Source: Modestobacter roseus (GTDB lineage: Bacteria > Actinomycetota > Actinomycetes > Mycobacteriales > Geodermatophilaceae). From it: DNA of 64,000 bases. Where the stretch lies: assembly GCF_007994135.1 (NCBI RefSeq), contig NZ_VLKF01000001.1, positions 310,001-374,000 of the forward strand. The letters are read 5' to 3'. Every line of letters starts with the position of its first letter. Within the stretch, counting starts at the first letter, position 1. The position numbers and the translations under genes are program-made. Of this stretch, positions 26,095-35,032 are shown piece after piece. A model generated the notes under the pieces. That model worked only from the letters and a program-made list of their open reading frames with translations. It was not told the origin of the DNA and did not search any database.

Positions 26095-26470
26095 CTCTTC
26101 AATCTACCTTCGCAGATGAACCTCTGGAAGTTGCGGGGTGCGGGTGCGGCGGAGTGGTCCACAGGTGATCGTGTGAGCAACAAACGCCCGTCCGCTCTGA
26201 TGGTCATGCGCGCGTGTACAGGACGGGCTCGACGTCATCCCACAAGGTCGACATCTACCTCGCGCACCTCCCCGCCGGCACCGCGGACACCCGTTGGCTC
26301 GACGGCCCGCAGAGCGAGCCGGTGCTCGACCGTTGATCAGACCGGTCACGCTACGGCGGGTCGCCTACTGAGAACGCCGTAGTCAGAGCCTGCGCCTGCA
26401 CGACGACGGGACCCCTGCCTGGACGAAACGCTCTTCGGGACAACCACCACGACCGCTGGGGTGTACCGAC
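26095..26470. other. Island edge without an intact gene; possible 40-codon remnant
   Basis: No complete gene is visible. On the plus strand 26214-26336 a 40-codon frame (reading SSHKVDIYLAHLPAGTADTR in its middle) has ordinary high-GC codon use and may be the tail of a lost gene. The base composition returns to the high-GC style here. Confidence 0.4.
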
Positions 26471-28110
26471 ATGGCAGGTCTGCTCGATCGTCTCGGCCGC
26501 TTCTCCTTCCGAAGGCGGTGGTCGGTCGCTGTGATCTGGCTGCTGGTCCTGGCCGGGGCGGTGACGGCCGCCGTCACCTCCGAGGGCCCGGTGAACACTC
26601 GGGCGACCATCCCGGGCATCGAGTCGCAGGACGCCTTCGACCTCCTCGCCGAGCGCTTCCCCGACACGCCCTCGGACAGCGCATCGGCGACCCTCGTCTT
26701 CGTCGCCCCGGACGGCGGGCAGCTCGAGACGCCGGCGAACCAGGCGGCCATCGAGGCGGTGCTGGCCACCGCCGCCGAGAGCCCGCAGGTGTCCCGGGTG
26801 GTGCCGCCTTCCGCGGGCACCAGCATCAACGCCGACGGCTCGAACGGCTTCGCGTCGGTGAGCTACGAGGTGCCCTCGGCGGAGGTGACCGACGAGTCGC
26901 GCGCCCTGCTGGAAGAGGCCGTCGAGCAGGCGCGGGACGGCGGGCTGACTGCGGAGATGCGCGGCTCCGCCCTCAAGAGCCCCACCAAGATGAGCGCCAC
27001 CGAGCTCATCGGGGTCGCGGTCGCCGCGCTCGTCCTGCTGCTGACCTTCGGGTCGCTGGTGGCAGCCGGCCTGCCGCTGCTCACCGCGATCATCGGGGTG
27101 GCCATCTCGTTCCTCGGCGTCTGGGCCGTGGCCGGCCCGCTGGGCATGGCCATCACCAGCGGGATGCTCGCGCTGATGCTCGGGCTCGCCGTCGGCATCG
27201 ACTACGCCATGTTCGTCGTCTCGCGGTACCAGGAGGAACGGCTCACGCACGACGCCGAGACGGCCGCCGGTCGCGCCGTCGGCACCGCCGGGTCCGCGGT
27301 CGTCTTCGCCGGGACGACGGTGGTGATCGCGCTCGCCGGCTTGGCCGTGGTCGGCATCCCGTCGCTGATGAAGATGGGGCTGGCCGCCGCCGGTGCCGTC
27401 GTCGTGGCCGTGCTGGTCGCCCTCACCCTGGTCCCGGCGCTGCTGGGCATGTTCCCCAACCGGGTCCGGTCGCGGTCGCAGCGGCGCGGGACCCGCACGA
27501 GCCCCCGCGTCCCGGTGGCCCGGGGCTGGATGCGGCTGGTGCGGCGCCGCCCGCTGCTGGTCACGATCGCTGGGGTCGCGGTGCTCGTCGCCGTCGCCGT
27601 CCCGGCGCTGTCGCTGCAGCTGGGCACCCCCGGCGACGCCTCGCTGCCCACCACGGACACCGAGCGCCGCGCCTACGACCCGCGCGCCGAGGCGTTCGGC
27701 CCCGGCTCCAACGGCCCACTCACCGTGGTCGTCGACGCGCGGGCCGCCGCAGACCCGGAGACCGCGGTCGCGTCCGTCGCGGACGAGATCGCAGCGACCG
27801 ACGGCGTTGCCTCGGTGTCGACCCCGACCTTCAACGCGCAGGGCGACACCGCGATCCTCACCGCCGTCCCCACCACCGGCCCGACCGACGAGCGCACCGA
27901 GGCGCTGGTGAACACGCTGCGCGACGCCCGCCCGGCCGTGGAACGCGACCAGGGCGTGAGCTACGAGATCACCGGGACGACGGCGCTGGACATCGACATG
28001 GCGCAGAAGACCCAGTCGGCCCTGGCGACGTACGCGCTCGTCGTCGGCCTCGCGGTTTTGCTCCTGCTGGTGGTCTTCTGCTCGATCTGGGTGCCCATCA
28101 AGGCCGCGTG
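26471..28110 (+). pseudogene. MMPL/RND-family transporter truncated after its eighth helix
   Basis: The first ~546 residues are a good MMPL protein. One N-terminal helix is followed by an extracytoplasmic domain, a helix bundle with GLAVGIDYAMFVVSRYQEE, and a second extracytoplasmic domain up to GTTALDIDMAQKTQSALATY and VVFCSIWVPIKA. Intact relatives have about 720-760 residues with four more helices. Here homology stops near 28108 and the frame continues as arginine-rich non-membrane sequence to a stop at 28363, overlapping the next gene antisense. A different frame after the break (28111-28223) reads SGVLDGATTAIAVNDVLCP, probably the tail of another gene, so a deletion has fused two genes. 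Confidence 0.75.
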
Positions 28111-28253
28111 GCCATGGCGGCTCCGGCGTGCTCGACGGGGCGACAACGGCGATCGCGGTCAACGATGTGCTGTGCCCGGTCGGCGCGGCGGTGTGCCTCG
28201 ACAGGGGAGCGGTGTCTCGCCGGTGATCCGTACCGGGCACCGGGAGTCCGCCG

Positions 28254-29726
28254 TCAGGCCCGGGTGCGGTGCCGACCTGCGAGGCCTTCCTGCAGCCACG
28301 CGTCCAGCCGGCCGTCGGCGGCCGCAGCGGCCAGCCACTCGACGGCGCCGGCGTGGTCGGTGAACGCGCCGTCGTCCTGCGCGTCGAGAGCCGCGGCCAT
28401 GACCGGCGCGTAGTGGCGGCCGGGCGCGTGCCCGAGGGCCATCAGGTCCGTGCCGCGCAGCAGCAGCTTCCCAGGCCGCTGGGTCACGCCCACGTTCTCG
28501 GCGACGGCGAGCCAGGCGAGCGTCGGGTTCGGCCCGGACCCCGTGCCGCGGCCACCGTGGTCGCCGCCGCAGACCAGCGACCACTCGGCGACGGTCGCCG
28601 GTGCCAACCGGCGGGCCAGCCGGCGGACGACCGACGCGCGCGGCGTCCCCACCGACCCGATGGCCACCATGTGCTCCCGGACGATCGGCGTGATCCGCGC
28701 GATGAGCCCCGGCGGCGCACCGATCGCGGTGAGCAGCTCTCCCGCGGGCGCGACGCCGGCCGCGGCGTGACCGTAGGAGGTGATCCGCCCGTCCGCCCGC
28801 ACCTGGGTGTGCGTCGCCTTGCCGAGATCGTGGACGAGCGCGCCGAGGACGACGACGCTGCGGTCGTCCCCGGTCAGCCCGGCGGCGTCGGCGAGCCGGG
28901 CGGCGGCATCGGCGGCCAGCCCGCTGTGGGTGAGGACGTCGCCCTCCGGGTGCCAGTGCGGGTCCTGGGGGATGCCGGCCAGCCGGGCCAGCTGCGGGAA
29001 GTGACCGAGCCACCCGGCGTCGTCCAGCGCGGTGAGCGCGGCGCTGACGTGCCGGCCCTTCTCGCCGATCTTGCGCCACTCACCCCACACCCGTTCGGTC
29101 GCCAGCTCGCCGAACGTGGGCGCCAGTTGCCGGCACAGCGCGGCCGTCTCGGCAGCGAGGCGGAAGCCGAAGCGGGCGGCGAACTGCGCACCGCGCAGCA
29201 CCCGCAGCGGGTCCTCGGCGAACGCGGCGGTGGTGTGCCGCAGCACGCCGTCCCGCAGGTCGGCCAGGCCGCCGAAGAAGTCGAGCACCTCCTCGGTCGC
29301 CGGGTCGTACATCAGCGCGTTGAGGGTGAAGTCGCGCCGACCGGCCGCCGTCCGGGGTGGCGTGGCCGGATCCGGGACGACGACGAAGCCGGTGTGACCC
29401 GGTCCGGTCTTGACCTCCGTGCGCGGCAGGGAGACGTCGAAGTCCTCCTCGCCGCGCCGCAGCTTGAGAACCGCGAACGCCCGGCCCACCTCGTCGACCG
29501 GCCCGACCGTGCGCAGCGCCGCCACGAGCGGGTCGAGGGCCAGCCCGAAGACCTCGACGTCGACGTCCTTGGGCCGTCGGCCCGGGTGCAGCAGCGCGTC
29601 CCGGACGCAGCCGCCGACCAGGTACGGCCGACCACCGGCCCCCCGCACGGCGGCGAGCAGCGCGCGGGTCGTCTCGCTGAGGTCGATCAAACCGGGCAGG
29701 TGCTGCCGTACCGCGTCGTCCGTCAC
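28254..29726 (-). CDS. CCA/poly(A)-polymerase-type nucleotidyltransferase with HD domain
   Basis: A 490-residue protein. The N-terminal nucleotidyltransferase has YLVGGCVRDALLH (about 34-46) and the catalytic carboxylates in PKDVDVEVFG, then RRDFTLNALMYD and FAEDPLRVLRGAQFAARFGF of the RNA-binding neck. A C-terminal HD phosphohydrolase domain has HDLGK (about 320-324). Such enzymes add CCA to tRNA 3' ends, and the HD domain can remove 2',3'-cyclic phosphates. The GTG start overlaps the stop of the RlaP-type gene (GTGA), so both are one translation unit. Together they resemble an RNA-repair pair. Whether this is the organism's main CCA enzyme or an extra copy cannot be told from the window. 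Confidence 0.85.
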   Translation of the reverse strand: MTDDAVRQHLPGLIDLSETTRALLAAVRGAGGRPYLVGGCVRDALLHPGRRPKDVDVEVFGLALDPLVAALRTVGPVDEVGRAFAVLKLRRGEEDFDVSLPRTEVKTGPGHTGFVVVPDPATPPRTAAGRRDFTLNALMYDPATEEVLDFFGGLADLRDGVLRHTTAAFAEDPLRVLRGAQFAARFGFRLAAETAALCRQLAPTFGELATERVWGEWRKIGEKGRHVSAALTALDDAGWLGHFPQLARLAGIPQDPHWHPEGDVLTHSGLAADAAARLADAAGLTGDDRSVVVLGALVHDLGKATHTQVRADGRITSYGHAAAGVAPAGELLTAIGAPPGLIARITPIVREHMVAIGSVGTPRASVVRRLARRLAPATVAEWSLVCGGDHGGRGTGSGPNPTLAWLAVAENVGVTQRPGKLLLRGTDLMALGHAPGRHYAPVMAAALDAQDDGAFTDHAGAVEWLAAAAADGRLDAWLQEGLAGRHRTRA

Positions 29727-30589
29727 GCTCGTGCGGCCCAGAAGCGGGTGTACGAGCGGTGCAGCCACGCGTCGATCCAGGCCCGGTCCGGCTCCCTCGG
29801 CAGCGGCTCGGTGGCGGCGAGCGCGGCCAGCTGCGCGTCGAGGTCGTCGTACCAGGCGAGGACGTCGGCCAGCGACCACTGCCCGAGCCGCACCTCCCGC
29901 AGCGCGGTCAGGTGCGGCTCGGGGACGGGCAGGGTGATCCGGCCGGTGCTCAGGTACTCGATGCCCTGCACGCCCAGCCGGAGCGCGTGCATCGCGTACT
30001 TGCAGTCGTAGCCGAACTCCGCGACCAGCTCGGGGCGGTTGGTACGCCCGCGCTCCCCGGAGATGCCGTACCGCTGCTTCGTCATGTAGCCGGAGAAACG
30101 CTGGGCGGCGTGCATCGAGGCGAACGCGGCCGCCCCGTCGCGCAGCTCCCGCCCCGCCTCGGTGATCGTCACGATCTCCGCGTCGGGGACGAACAGCGGC
30201 AGCAGCACGGTGGGGTTGCCGCTCGCGGCCAGCTGTGCGTACTTGCGCGCCGAGTAGACGATCACGTCCAGGTCACCCGCGCCGCTGCGGTTGGCCAGGC
30301 CACCGGCCCGCTGCCAGGCGGTGTGGTACTCCCACTGCTCGAACGGGACGGTCGACCCGCTGGTCGCCACCGGGTTGGGCACCCGGGCGATGCCGGTGAC
30401 GAACGCCGGAGGCTCCAGGCACACGCCCATCTCGTCGCGGTCGTCCGAGCCGTCGACCGCAGTGCCGTGCACCCCCGAGCCGACCTGCACCCGCAGGATC
30501 GTGCCGGCCTCGGCGATGGCCCGCGCCTGCCGGGAGGAGTGCGGGTGCGCCTCGACGTAGTCGGCGTCGGACAGCGGGACGTCGTTCAT
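29723..30589 (-). CDS. DNA polymerase beta superfamily nucleotidyltransferase (RlaP-type)
   Basis: A 288-residue protein with a pol-beta-like active site: VGSGVHGTAVDGSDDRDEMG (GS near residue 37 and the two carboxylates about 12 residues later). Later conserved segments are QRFSGYMTKQR and GYDCKYAMHALRLG. This is the RlaP (RNA-ligase-associated polymerase) family, predicted to add nucleotides to damaged RNA ends. No RNA ligase is adjacent, but the next gene, overlapping by 4 bp, is an HD-containing tRNA nucleotidyltransferase. Confidence 0.82.
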   Translation of the reverse strand: MNDVPLSDADYVEAHPHSSRQARAIAEAGTILRVQVGSGVHGTAVDGSDDRDEMGVCLEPPAFVTGIARVPNPVATSGSTVPFEQWEYHTAWQRAGGLANRSGAGDLDVIVYSARKYAQLAASGNPTVLLPLFVPDAEIVTITEAGRELRDGAAAFASMHAAQRFSGYMTKQRYGISGERGRTNRPELVAEFGYDCKYAMHALRLGVQGIEYLSTGRITLPVPEPHLTALREVRLGQWSLADVLAWYDDLDAQLAALAATEPLPREPDRAWIDAWLHRSYTRFWAARA

Positions 30590-30736
30590 GCGCGCGGCTC
30601 GTGCTCTCTCGTCGACGGGGGTGATCGCCTGGCCAGCGTGCCTGGTCGCCCTCCCCGCGGCCAGCGACTTCCCCTGCGCGTGCCGCTTGCTCGGCTTCGG
30701 GTCGGGACCTCGTCGGAGCGCGCGGTGCCACGGATC

Positions 30737-31105
30737 TCAGTGCCGAACGGGGCACTGCAGGTTGACCGGGTTGCCGTCCGGGTCGGTCACGTGGGCCACG
30801 CGCACGCCCCGGGCCATGTCGGTCGGCCCGCCGGTGACCGCGCCGCCGTGCGCGCGCACGGCGTCCAGCAGCGCGTCGACGTCGGCGACGTCGATGCTGA
30901 GCAGGGTCCGGTTGCCCGCCGGCGGGTCCGACTCGCGGATGAACCCGAGCGCCGAGTCGTCGAAGCGGACGCTCAGGAAGGACGGCGGTTCACCGGCCTC
31001 CTCCGGCGACGTCCGCTCGACCTCCGCGGCGCCCAGGGCTCCGACGTAGAAGTCCCGCAGCCGTTCGGGGTCGGCGGTGAGCAGCATCGGCAGGATCGTG
31101 GGCAC
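30737..31105 (-). CDS. VOC-superfamily protein
   Basis: A 122-residue single-domain VOC protein (ILPMLLTADPERLRDFYVGA at the start, VAHVTDPDGNPVNLQCP at the end). The GTG at 31105 has GGAGGAGG 5-6 bp upstream. It is of the glyoxalase/bleomycin-resistance type with unknown substrate. It lies 55 bp after the RNB ribonuclease gene on the same strand and may be co-transcribed with it. Confidence 0.83.
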   Translation of the reverse strand: MPTILPMLLTADPERLRDFYVGALGAAEVERTSPEEAGEPPSFLSVRFDDSALGFIRESDPPAGNRTLLSIDVADVDALLDAVRAHGGAVTGGPTDMARGVRVAHVTDPDGNPVNLQCPVRH

Positions 31106-31160
31106 GGGTCCTCCTCCGGGTCGGTCGTCTCCCAGCACTGACTCGGGGACGACGGCGAAG

Positions 31161-32570
31161 TCATCGGGGCGCGCGAGCCCGGTCACCAGCGGCGGTGAAT
31201 CGGACGATGCGGGTAGCCGGGTCCGCCGTCACGAGTCGCACGCGGACTCGCTGGCCCGGGGTCAGCGGGTCGTCGCAGCGGGCCTCGACGGCCAGGTCGC
31301 TGAGCACCACGGTCGAGCGCTTCTCGTCCGCGTCGAGCACGACGGCGTCGAACACCTCACCGACCCGCCCGGCCAGCACGGTGGCCTCGACCAGGTCGAT
31401 GACGGCGCGCTCGACCTCGCGCGTGCGCCGGTCAGAGGCGGCCATCAGCCCGGGGAGCTCCGGCAGTGCGGCGCGCAGCTCGGCGGGAGGCTGCTCGCCG
31501 GCGGCCAGCGCCAGGCAGACCTCGGTGCCGAACCGGTCGACCAGCCGGCGCAGCGGCGCGGTCACGTGCGCGTACGGCCCGCCGACGCCACCGTGCCCGG
31601 GCTGGTCCGGCGGCGTCCCGTCGAACGCGGTGTAGCCGGCGCCGCGCAGCAGCGAGGTCGCGGCGTCCAGGAAGGCCGCATGCCGGGGCCGGGCCGGGTC
31701 CAGCGTGGCGATCACGTCGCCGGGGCCGGCGCCGTCCGGCCAGTCGACGCCCAGCTCGGGAGCGAGCCGGCGGAGCGTCTCTACCGCGCCCGGGTCGGGC
31801 GGCGGCAGCGTGCGCAGCACCCCGACCCCGCCGTCGAGCATGAGCCGGGCCGCGCAGCGTCCGGTGAGCAGCGAGATCTGCGCGTTCCACCCCTCGACGT
31901 CGGACTGGCCGCGGAAGGCGATGGTCCAGCCGCCGCCGGGCGCGGGCTCCACCTCCTGGGACGGCGTGCCGAGCTCGATCGCGCCGCGGTCGCGGGCGTG
32001 GGCCTGCAGCAGCCGGCCGATCTCCGGCAGCAGCGCCAGCTCGGCGGGCACGTCCGCGCCCACCGACGCGTAGTCCAGCTGGGCCCGGCTGCGCACCCGG
32101 GCGCGGCGCAGGTCGACCGCGGTGACCTCGCCGTCGGCGTCCAGGTCGATGGTCCACAGCGCGGCCGGCCGCAGCTGCCCGGGCAGCAGGCTCGCCGCGC
32201 CCTCGGACAGCTGCGGCGGGTGCAGCGGCGTCCGGCCGTCGGGGGAGTAGACGGTCTGGCCGCGTCGCCGGGCCGCGGCGTCGATCGCGCCGCCCAGCGG
32301 CACGAAGGCGCCGACGTCGGCGATCGCGTAGGACACCCGGTAGCCGCCGGCGGTGCGGGCCAGGTGCACCGCCTGGTCGAGGTCGCGGGCGCCGGGCGGG
32401 TCGAGGGTCACCAGCGGCAGGTCGGTGGCGTCGTGCTCGGGCAGCGGGGGATCGGCGGCCACCCGGTCGGCCTCGGCCAGCACCTCGGCCGGGAACTCCT
32501 CGGGTACCCCGGCCCCGGCCCGGATCGCGGCGAAGTCGAGCGGGGCGGAGACCTTCAGCACGCGAGCCAC
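31161..32570 (-). CDS. RNB-domain 3'-5' exoribonuclease (RNase II/R family)
   Basis: A 469-residue short RNB protein. The catalytic region reads LVTLDPPGARDLDQAVHL (about 54-71) with the clustered Asp residues that bind magnesium. YRVSYAIADVGAFVP follows, with a later GPYAHVTAPLRRLVDRFG segment typical of the domain. There are no long cold-shock domains at the N-terminus; the last 80 residues may be an S1-like fold. It degrades single-stranded RNA processively. GTG 32570 was chosen because the upstream extension is arginine-rich and non-conserved in character. Confidence 0.9.
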   Translation of the reverse strand: MARVLKVSAPLDFAAIRAGAGVPEEFPAEVLAEADRVAADPPLPEHDATDLPLVTLDPPGARDLDQAVHLARTAGGYRVSYAIADVGAFVPLGGAIDAAARRRGQTVYSPDGRTPLHPPQLSEGAASLLPGQLRPAALWTIDLDADGEVTAVDLRRARVRSRAQLDYASVGADVPAELALLPEIGRLLQAHARDRGAIELGTPSQEVEPAPGGGWTIAFRGQSDVEGWNAQISLLTGRCAARLMLDGGVGVLRTLPPPDPGAVETLRRLAPELGVDWPDGAGPGDVIATLDPARPRHAAFLDAATSLLRGAGYTAFDGTPPDQPGHGGVGGPYAHVTAPLRRLVDRFGTEVCLALAAGEQPPAELRAALPELPGLMAASDRRTREVERAVIDLVEATVLAGRVGEVFDAVVLDADEKRSTVVLSDLAVEARCDDPLTPGQRVRVRLVTADPATRIVRFTAAGDRARAPR

Positions 32571-32737
32571 GCCGCCACCCTGGCAGAGCGCGCGGTCCGC
32601 CACCGGCCGGACCGCGCGGCAGCGGTTGCGGGCTGCACCGGTCCGCGGCAATCTACCCGCGGCGCGGCTCGTGATCATGGTGCGGGGCGCGGGGGGGACC
32701 AGGCACACGCCCTGTCGTCGACGCTCGGGAAGGCCCC

Positions 32738-34396
32738 ATGACCGGCTACGTGCTCCGCCACTCCGCGGTGTCGCTCACCCTGCTGGTGGCCCTGCTCGCC
32801 GCCGGCGGTGGCGTGCTCCTGCTCCTCGGCGCGCCGCTCTGGGTGCCGGTCGTGCTGGCGGTGGTGGTCGTGGCCGCGCAGTACGCGCTCGCCCCGTACC
32901 TCGTCCAGTGGCTCATCCCCGCCACCCGCATCGCCTGGACCGGTGACCGCTACGACACCGACCACGAGGTCGGTGCGCTCGTCGCGCGGCGGTGCGCCGA
33001 GGCCGGCGTCCGCCCGGTGCGACTGGGCATCGTCGACGACGGGACGCCGAACGCGTTCACCTTCGGGCACACCCGCGGCAACGCCCGCATCTACGTGACG
33101 CGCGGGCTGCTCGAACGCCTCGACGAGCAGGAGCTGGACGCCGTCGTCGCCCACGAGGTCGGGCACGTGCGGCAGAACGACGTCGTCGTGATGGCGATCG
33201 CCGGCACCGTGCCCGTCGTCCTCTACTACGTCTACCTCTCGCTGCGGAGCAGCAACAACGCCAACACGGCCATCCCCGCGGTGGTCGGCTTCCTCGGCTA
33301 CCTGCTCTCCCAGCTCGTCGTCCTGTCGCTGAGCCGCGCGCGGGAGCTCGGCGCCGACCACTACAGCTGCTCGGTCACCGGCCACGGGGACGCGCTCTGC
33401 TCCGCCCTGGTGAAGATCGGCTACGGCATGGGCCAGGTGGACGCCGAACGGGCTGCCGCCGCGCACGAGGCCAAGGTGGACAAGCAGAAGGAACGGCAGA
33501 AGGTGCTGGCCAAGGAGGAGCGGCGGCACCAGCGGGTGCGGGCCGTCGGGGTGCTCGGCATCGCCGACCAGGCGCAGGCGGCCACCGTGCTCGCCGCCCG
33601 GGAGCGCGGGCTCGAGCCGACCGAGGTGATCGGCGCGCTGCGCTGGGACACCTGCAACCCGTGGGCCCGGTTCAGCCAGCTGTTCAGCACCCACCCGCTG
33701 ATCGTGCGGCGGATCGCCTCGCTGGAGGACAGCGGACTGCCCGGCGCTCCCCGGCGGTGGAGCGCCCACGCGGTCGCCGAGTCCTGCGAGGGGCCGGAGC
33801 TCAGCCGGGCCCGGCGCCGCTTCTGGCTGGAGCTCCCGGTGCGGTACCTGCCGTTCATCGCGCTCCTCGTCGGCGCCGTCGCCTGGGGCCTGGACGACCT
33901 GCTGCTGATGGCCCAGGCCGCCACCGTCGGCGGCGTCGCGCTGTTCGTCCGCACCGCCCTCGCGCGGCCGCTCGCGCCCAGCCGGCCCCAGCCCCGCGTC
34001 ACCGAGCTGCTCACCCGGCTGGACGCCAGCCCGGTCACCGGCCTGCCCGTCGAGCTGCGCGGACGGGTGATCGGTCGCGGTACCCCGGGCTACGCGCTCA
34101 GCCCGGACCTCGTCGTCCAGGACGACTCGGGGTTCGTGCCGGTGCTGTACCTGCAGCCGTGGCCCTTCGCGCGCAGCCTCTTCGGGCTGCTGCGCGTGCC
34201 CGACCTGCTCGACACCGACGTCGTGGTCCGCGGCTGGTACCGGCGCAACCCCGCCCCGGTGCTGGAGCTGCGCGAGCTGGTGCCCGAGCGGGGTGCCCGG
34301 GTCCGCGGCGTGCAGTGGATCGCTGCCTACCTCGTCGCGGCGCTCATCGCCGCCGTCGGCGGGGGCGCCTGGATGTACCTCTCGCTCAGTGCCTGA
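32738..34396 (+). CDS. M48-family membrane zinc metalloprotease
   Basis: A 552-residue protein with two N-terminal transmembrane helices, the zinc motif HEVGH (about 139-143), a further helix pair, and the third ligand Glu in SRARELGADHYS (about 205). A hydrophilic stretch with a charged coiled coil (AAHEAKVDKQKERQKVLAKE) follows. A C-terminal pair of helices and an OB-like domain end in another transmembrane segment. This HtpX/CAAX-protease-like group handles membrane-protein quality control. It is longer than HtpX (about 290) because of the C-terminal extension. The gene stands alone. Confidence 0.9.
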   Translation: MTGYVLRHSAVSLTLLVALLAAGGGVLLLLGAPLWVPVVLAVVVVAAQYALAPYLVQWLIPATRIAWTGDRYDTDHEVGALVARRCAEAGVRPVRLGIVDDGTPNAFTFGHTRGNARIYVTRGLLERLDEQELDAVVAHEVGHVRQNDVVVMAIAGTVPVVLYYVYLSLRSSNNANTAIPAVVGFLGYLLSQLVVLSLSRARELGADHYSCSVTGHGDALCSALVKIGYGMGQVDAERAAAAHEAKVDKQKERQKVLAKEERRHQRVRAVGVLGIADQAQAATVLAARERGLEPTEVIGALRWDTCNPWARFSQLFSTHPLIVRRIASLEDSGLPGAPRRWSAHAVAESCEGPELSRARRRFWLELPVRYLPFIALLVGAVAWGLDDLLLMAQAATVGGVALFVRTALARPLAPSRPQPRVTELLTRLDASPVTGLPVELRGRVIGRGTPGYALSPDLVVQDDSGFVPVLYLQPWPFARSLFGLLRVPDLLDTDVVVRGWYRRNPAPVLELRELVPERGARVRGVQWIAAYLVAALIAAVGGGAWMYLSLSA

Positions 34397-34408
34397 CCGC
34401 GGCGGTGA

Positions 34409-34927
34409 TCAGGTGCCGGTGCGGTCCGGTGGCTCGGCGGCGTCATAGCGGGTGTAGACGGCGGACAGCGAGCCGGACGGGTCGAGCCGGGCGAGGACGG
34501 CGTCGCCGATCGCGGCGAGCTGGTCGACCTGCTCCGGGGTGAGGGCGTCGATGACGTGGTGCCGGGCGGTGGCGGCGTGGCCGGGGGCCGCGTCCTGCAC
34601 CTTCGCCCAGCCCGCACCGGTGAGCCGGGCGTTGGTCGCCCGCCGGTCCGCCGGGCAGGGGAAGCGCTCGACCAGGCCGCGGGACTCCAGCCGGCTGACC
34701 ACGTGGGAGAGCCGGGGGAGGGTGGCGGTGGTGTGCCGGGCCAGCTCGGTCATCCGCAGGGTCCGGTCGGGCGCCTCGGAGAGCGACACCAGGACGTAGT
34801 ACTCGAAGTGCGTGACGTCGGAGTCCCGGCGCAGCTGCGCGTCCAGCGTGCCGGGCAGCAGCTCGAGCACGCCGATCAGCCGTACCCACGCGCGGAGCTC
34901 GCGCCGGTCGAGCCAGGGGGTGTCCAC
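34409..34927 (-). CDS. MarR-family transcriptional regulator
   Basis: A 172-residue winged-helix protein: a dimerisation helix, then THFEYYVLVSLSEAPDRTLR, LARHTTATLPRLSHVVSRLE (recognition helix) and the wing FPCPADRRATNARLTGAG. It is divergent from the extradiol dioxygenase gene. Two related TTGT...ACAA palindromes in the shared 105-bp gap are its likely operators. The GTG at 34927 is the best start, as no ATG is in frame nearby. Confidence 0.88.
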   Translation of the reverse strand: MDTPWLDRRELRAWVRLIGVLELLPGTLDAQLRRDSDVTHFEYYVLVSLSEAPDRTLRMTELARHTTATLPRLSHVVSRLESRGLVERFPCPADRRATNARLTGAGWAKVQDAAPGHAATARHHVIDALTPEQVDQLAAIGDAVLARLDPSGSLSAVYTRYDAAEPPDRTGT

Positions 34928-34950
34928 GGGCCCATCATCGACGTCGATGG

Positions 34951-34996
34951 TTGTAGGGACAAGCTTCCTGCGGCAGACTGTCGCTTGTCGCGACAA
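34951..34996. promoter_or_regulatory. Paired MarR operators TTGTAGGGACAA and TTGTCGCGACAA
   Basis: The second site (34985-34996) is a perfect 12-bp palindrome. The first (34951-34962) differs by two bases. The flanks extend the match: TGGTTGT..GACAAGC at the first and its inverse at the second. Centres are 34 bp apart, between the divergent MarR and dioxygenase genes. Confidence 0.65.
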
Positions 34997-35032
34997 CCAA
35001 CCGCGTTGCCGGCCGCCGGTAGAGGAGTCCCC

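Larger units (their letters stand above)
20590..26350. other. Lower-GC genomic island next to tRNA-Ala carrying defence genes
   Basis: From just after the tRNA terminator to about 26.3 kb the sequence has many A/T third codon positions and TTG/TCT/AAT-type codons, unlike the flanking genes. Its genes (SIR2, HerA, HEPN-motif, beta-protein, sce7726-like) are all of kinds found in defence islands. No integrase, transposase or copy of the tRNA 3' end was found at the right side, so the exact right border is uncertain. The 192-residue HEPN-motif gene is itself more GC-rich, suggesting a composite origin. Confidence 0.75.

Noticed and set aside
20590..28250. Direct repeat of the tRNA-Ala 3' end or an integrase that would define an integrative element
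   Set aside because: I looked for a second copy of the GGTTCGAGTCCCCTCAGC region and for integrase motifs on both strands and found neither, so integration at the tRNA remains an inference.
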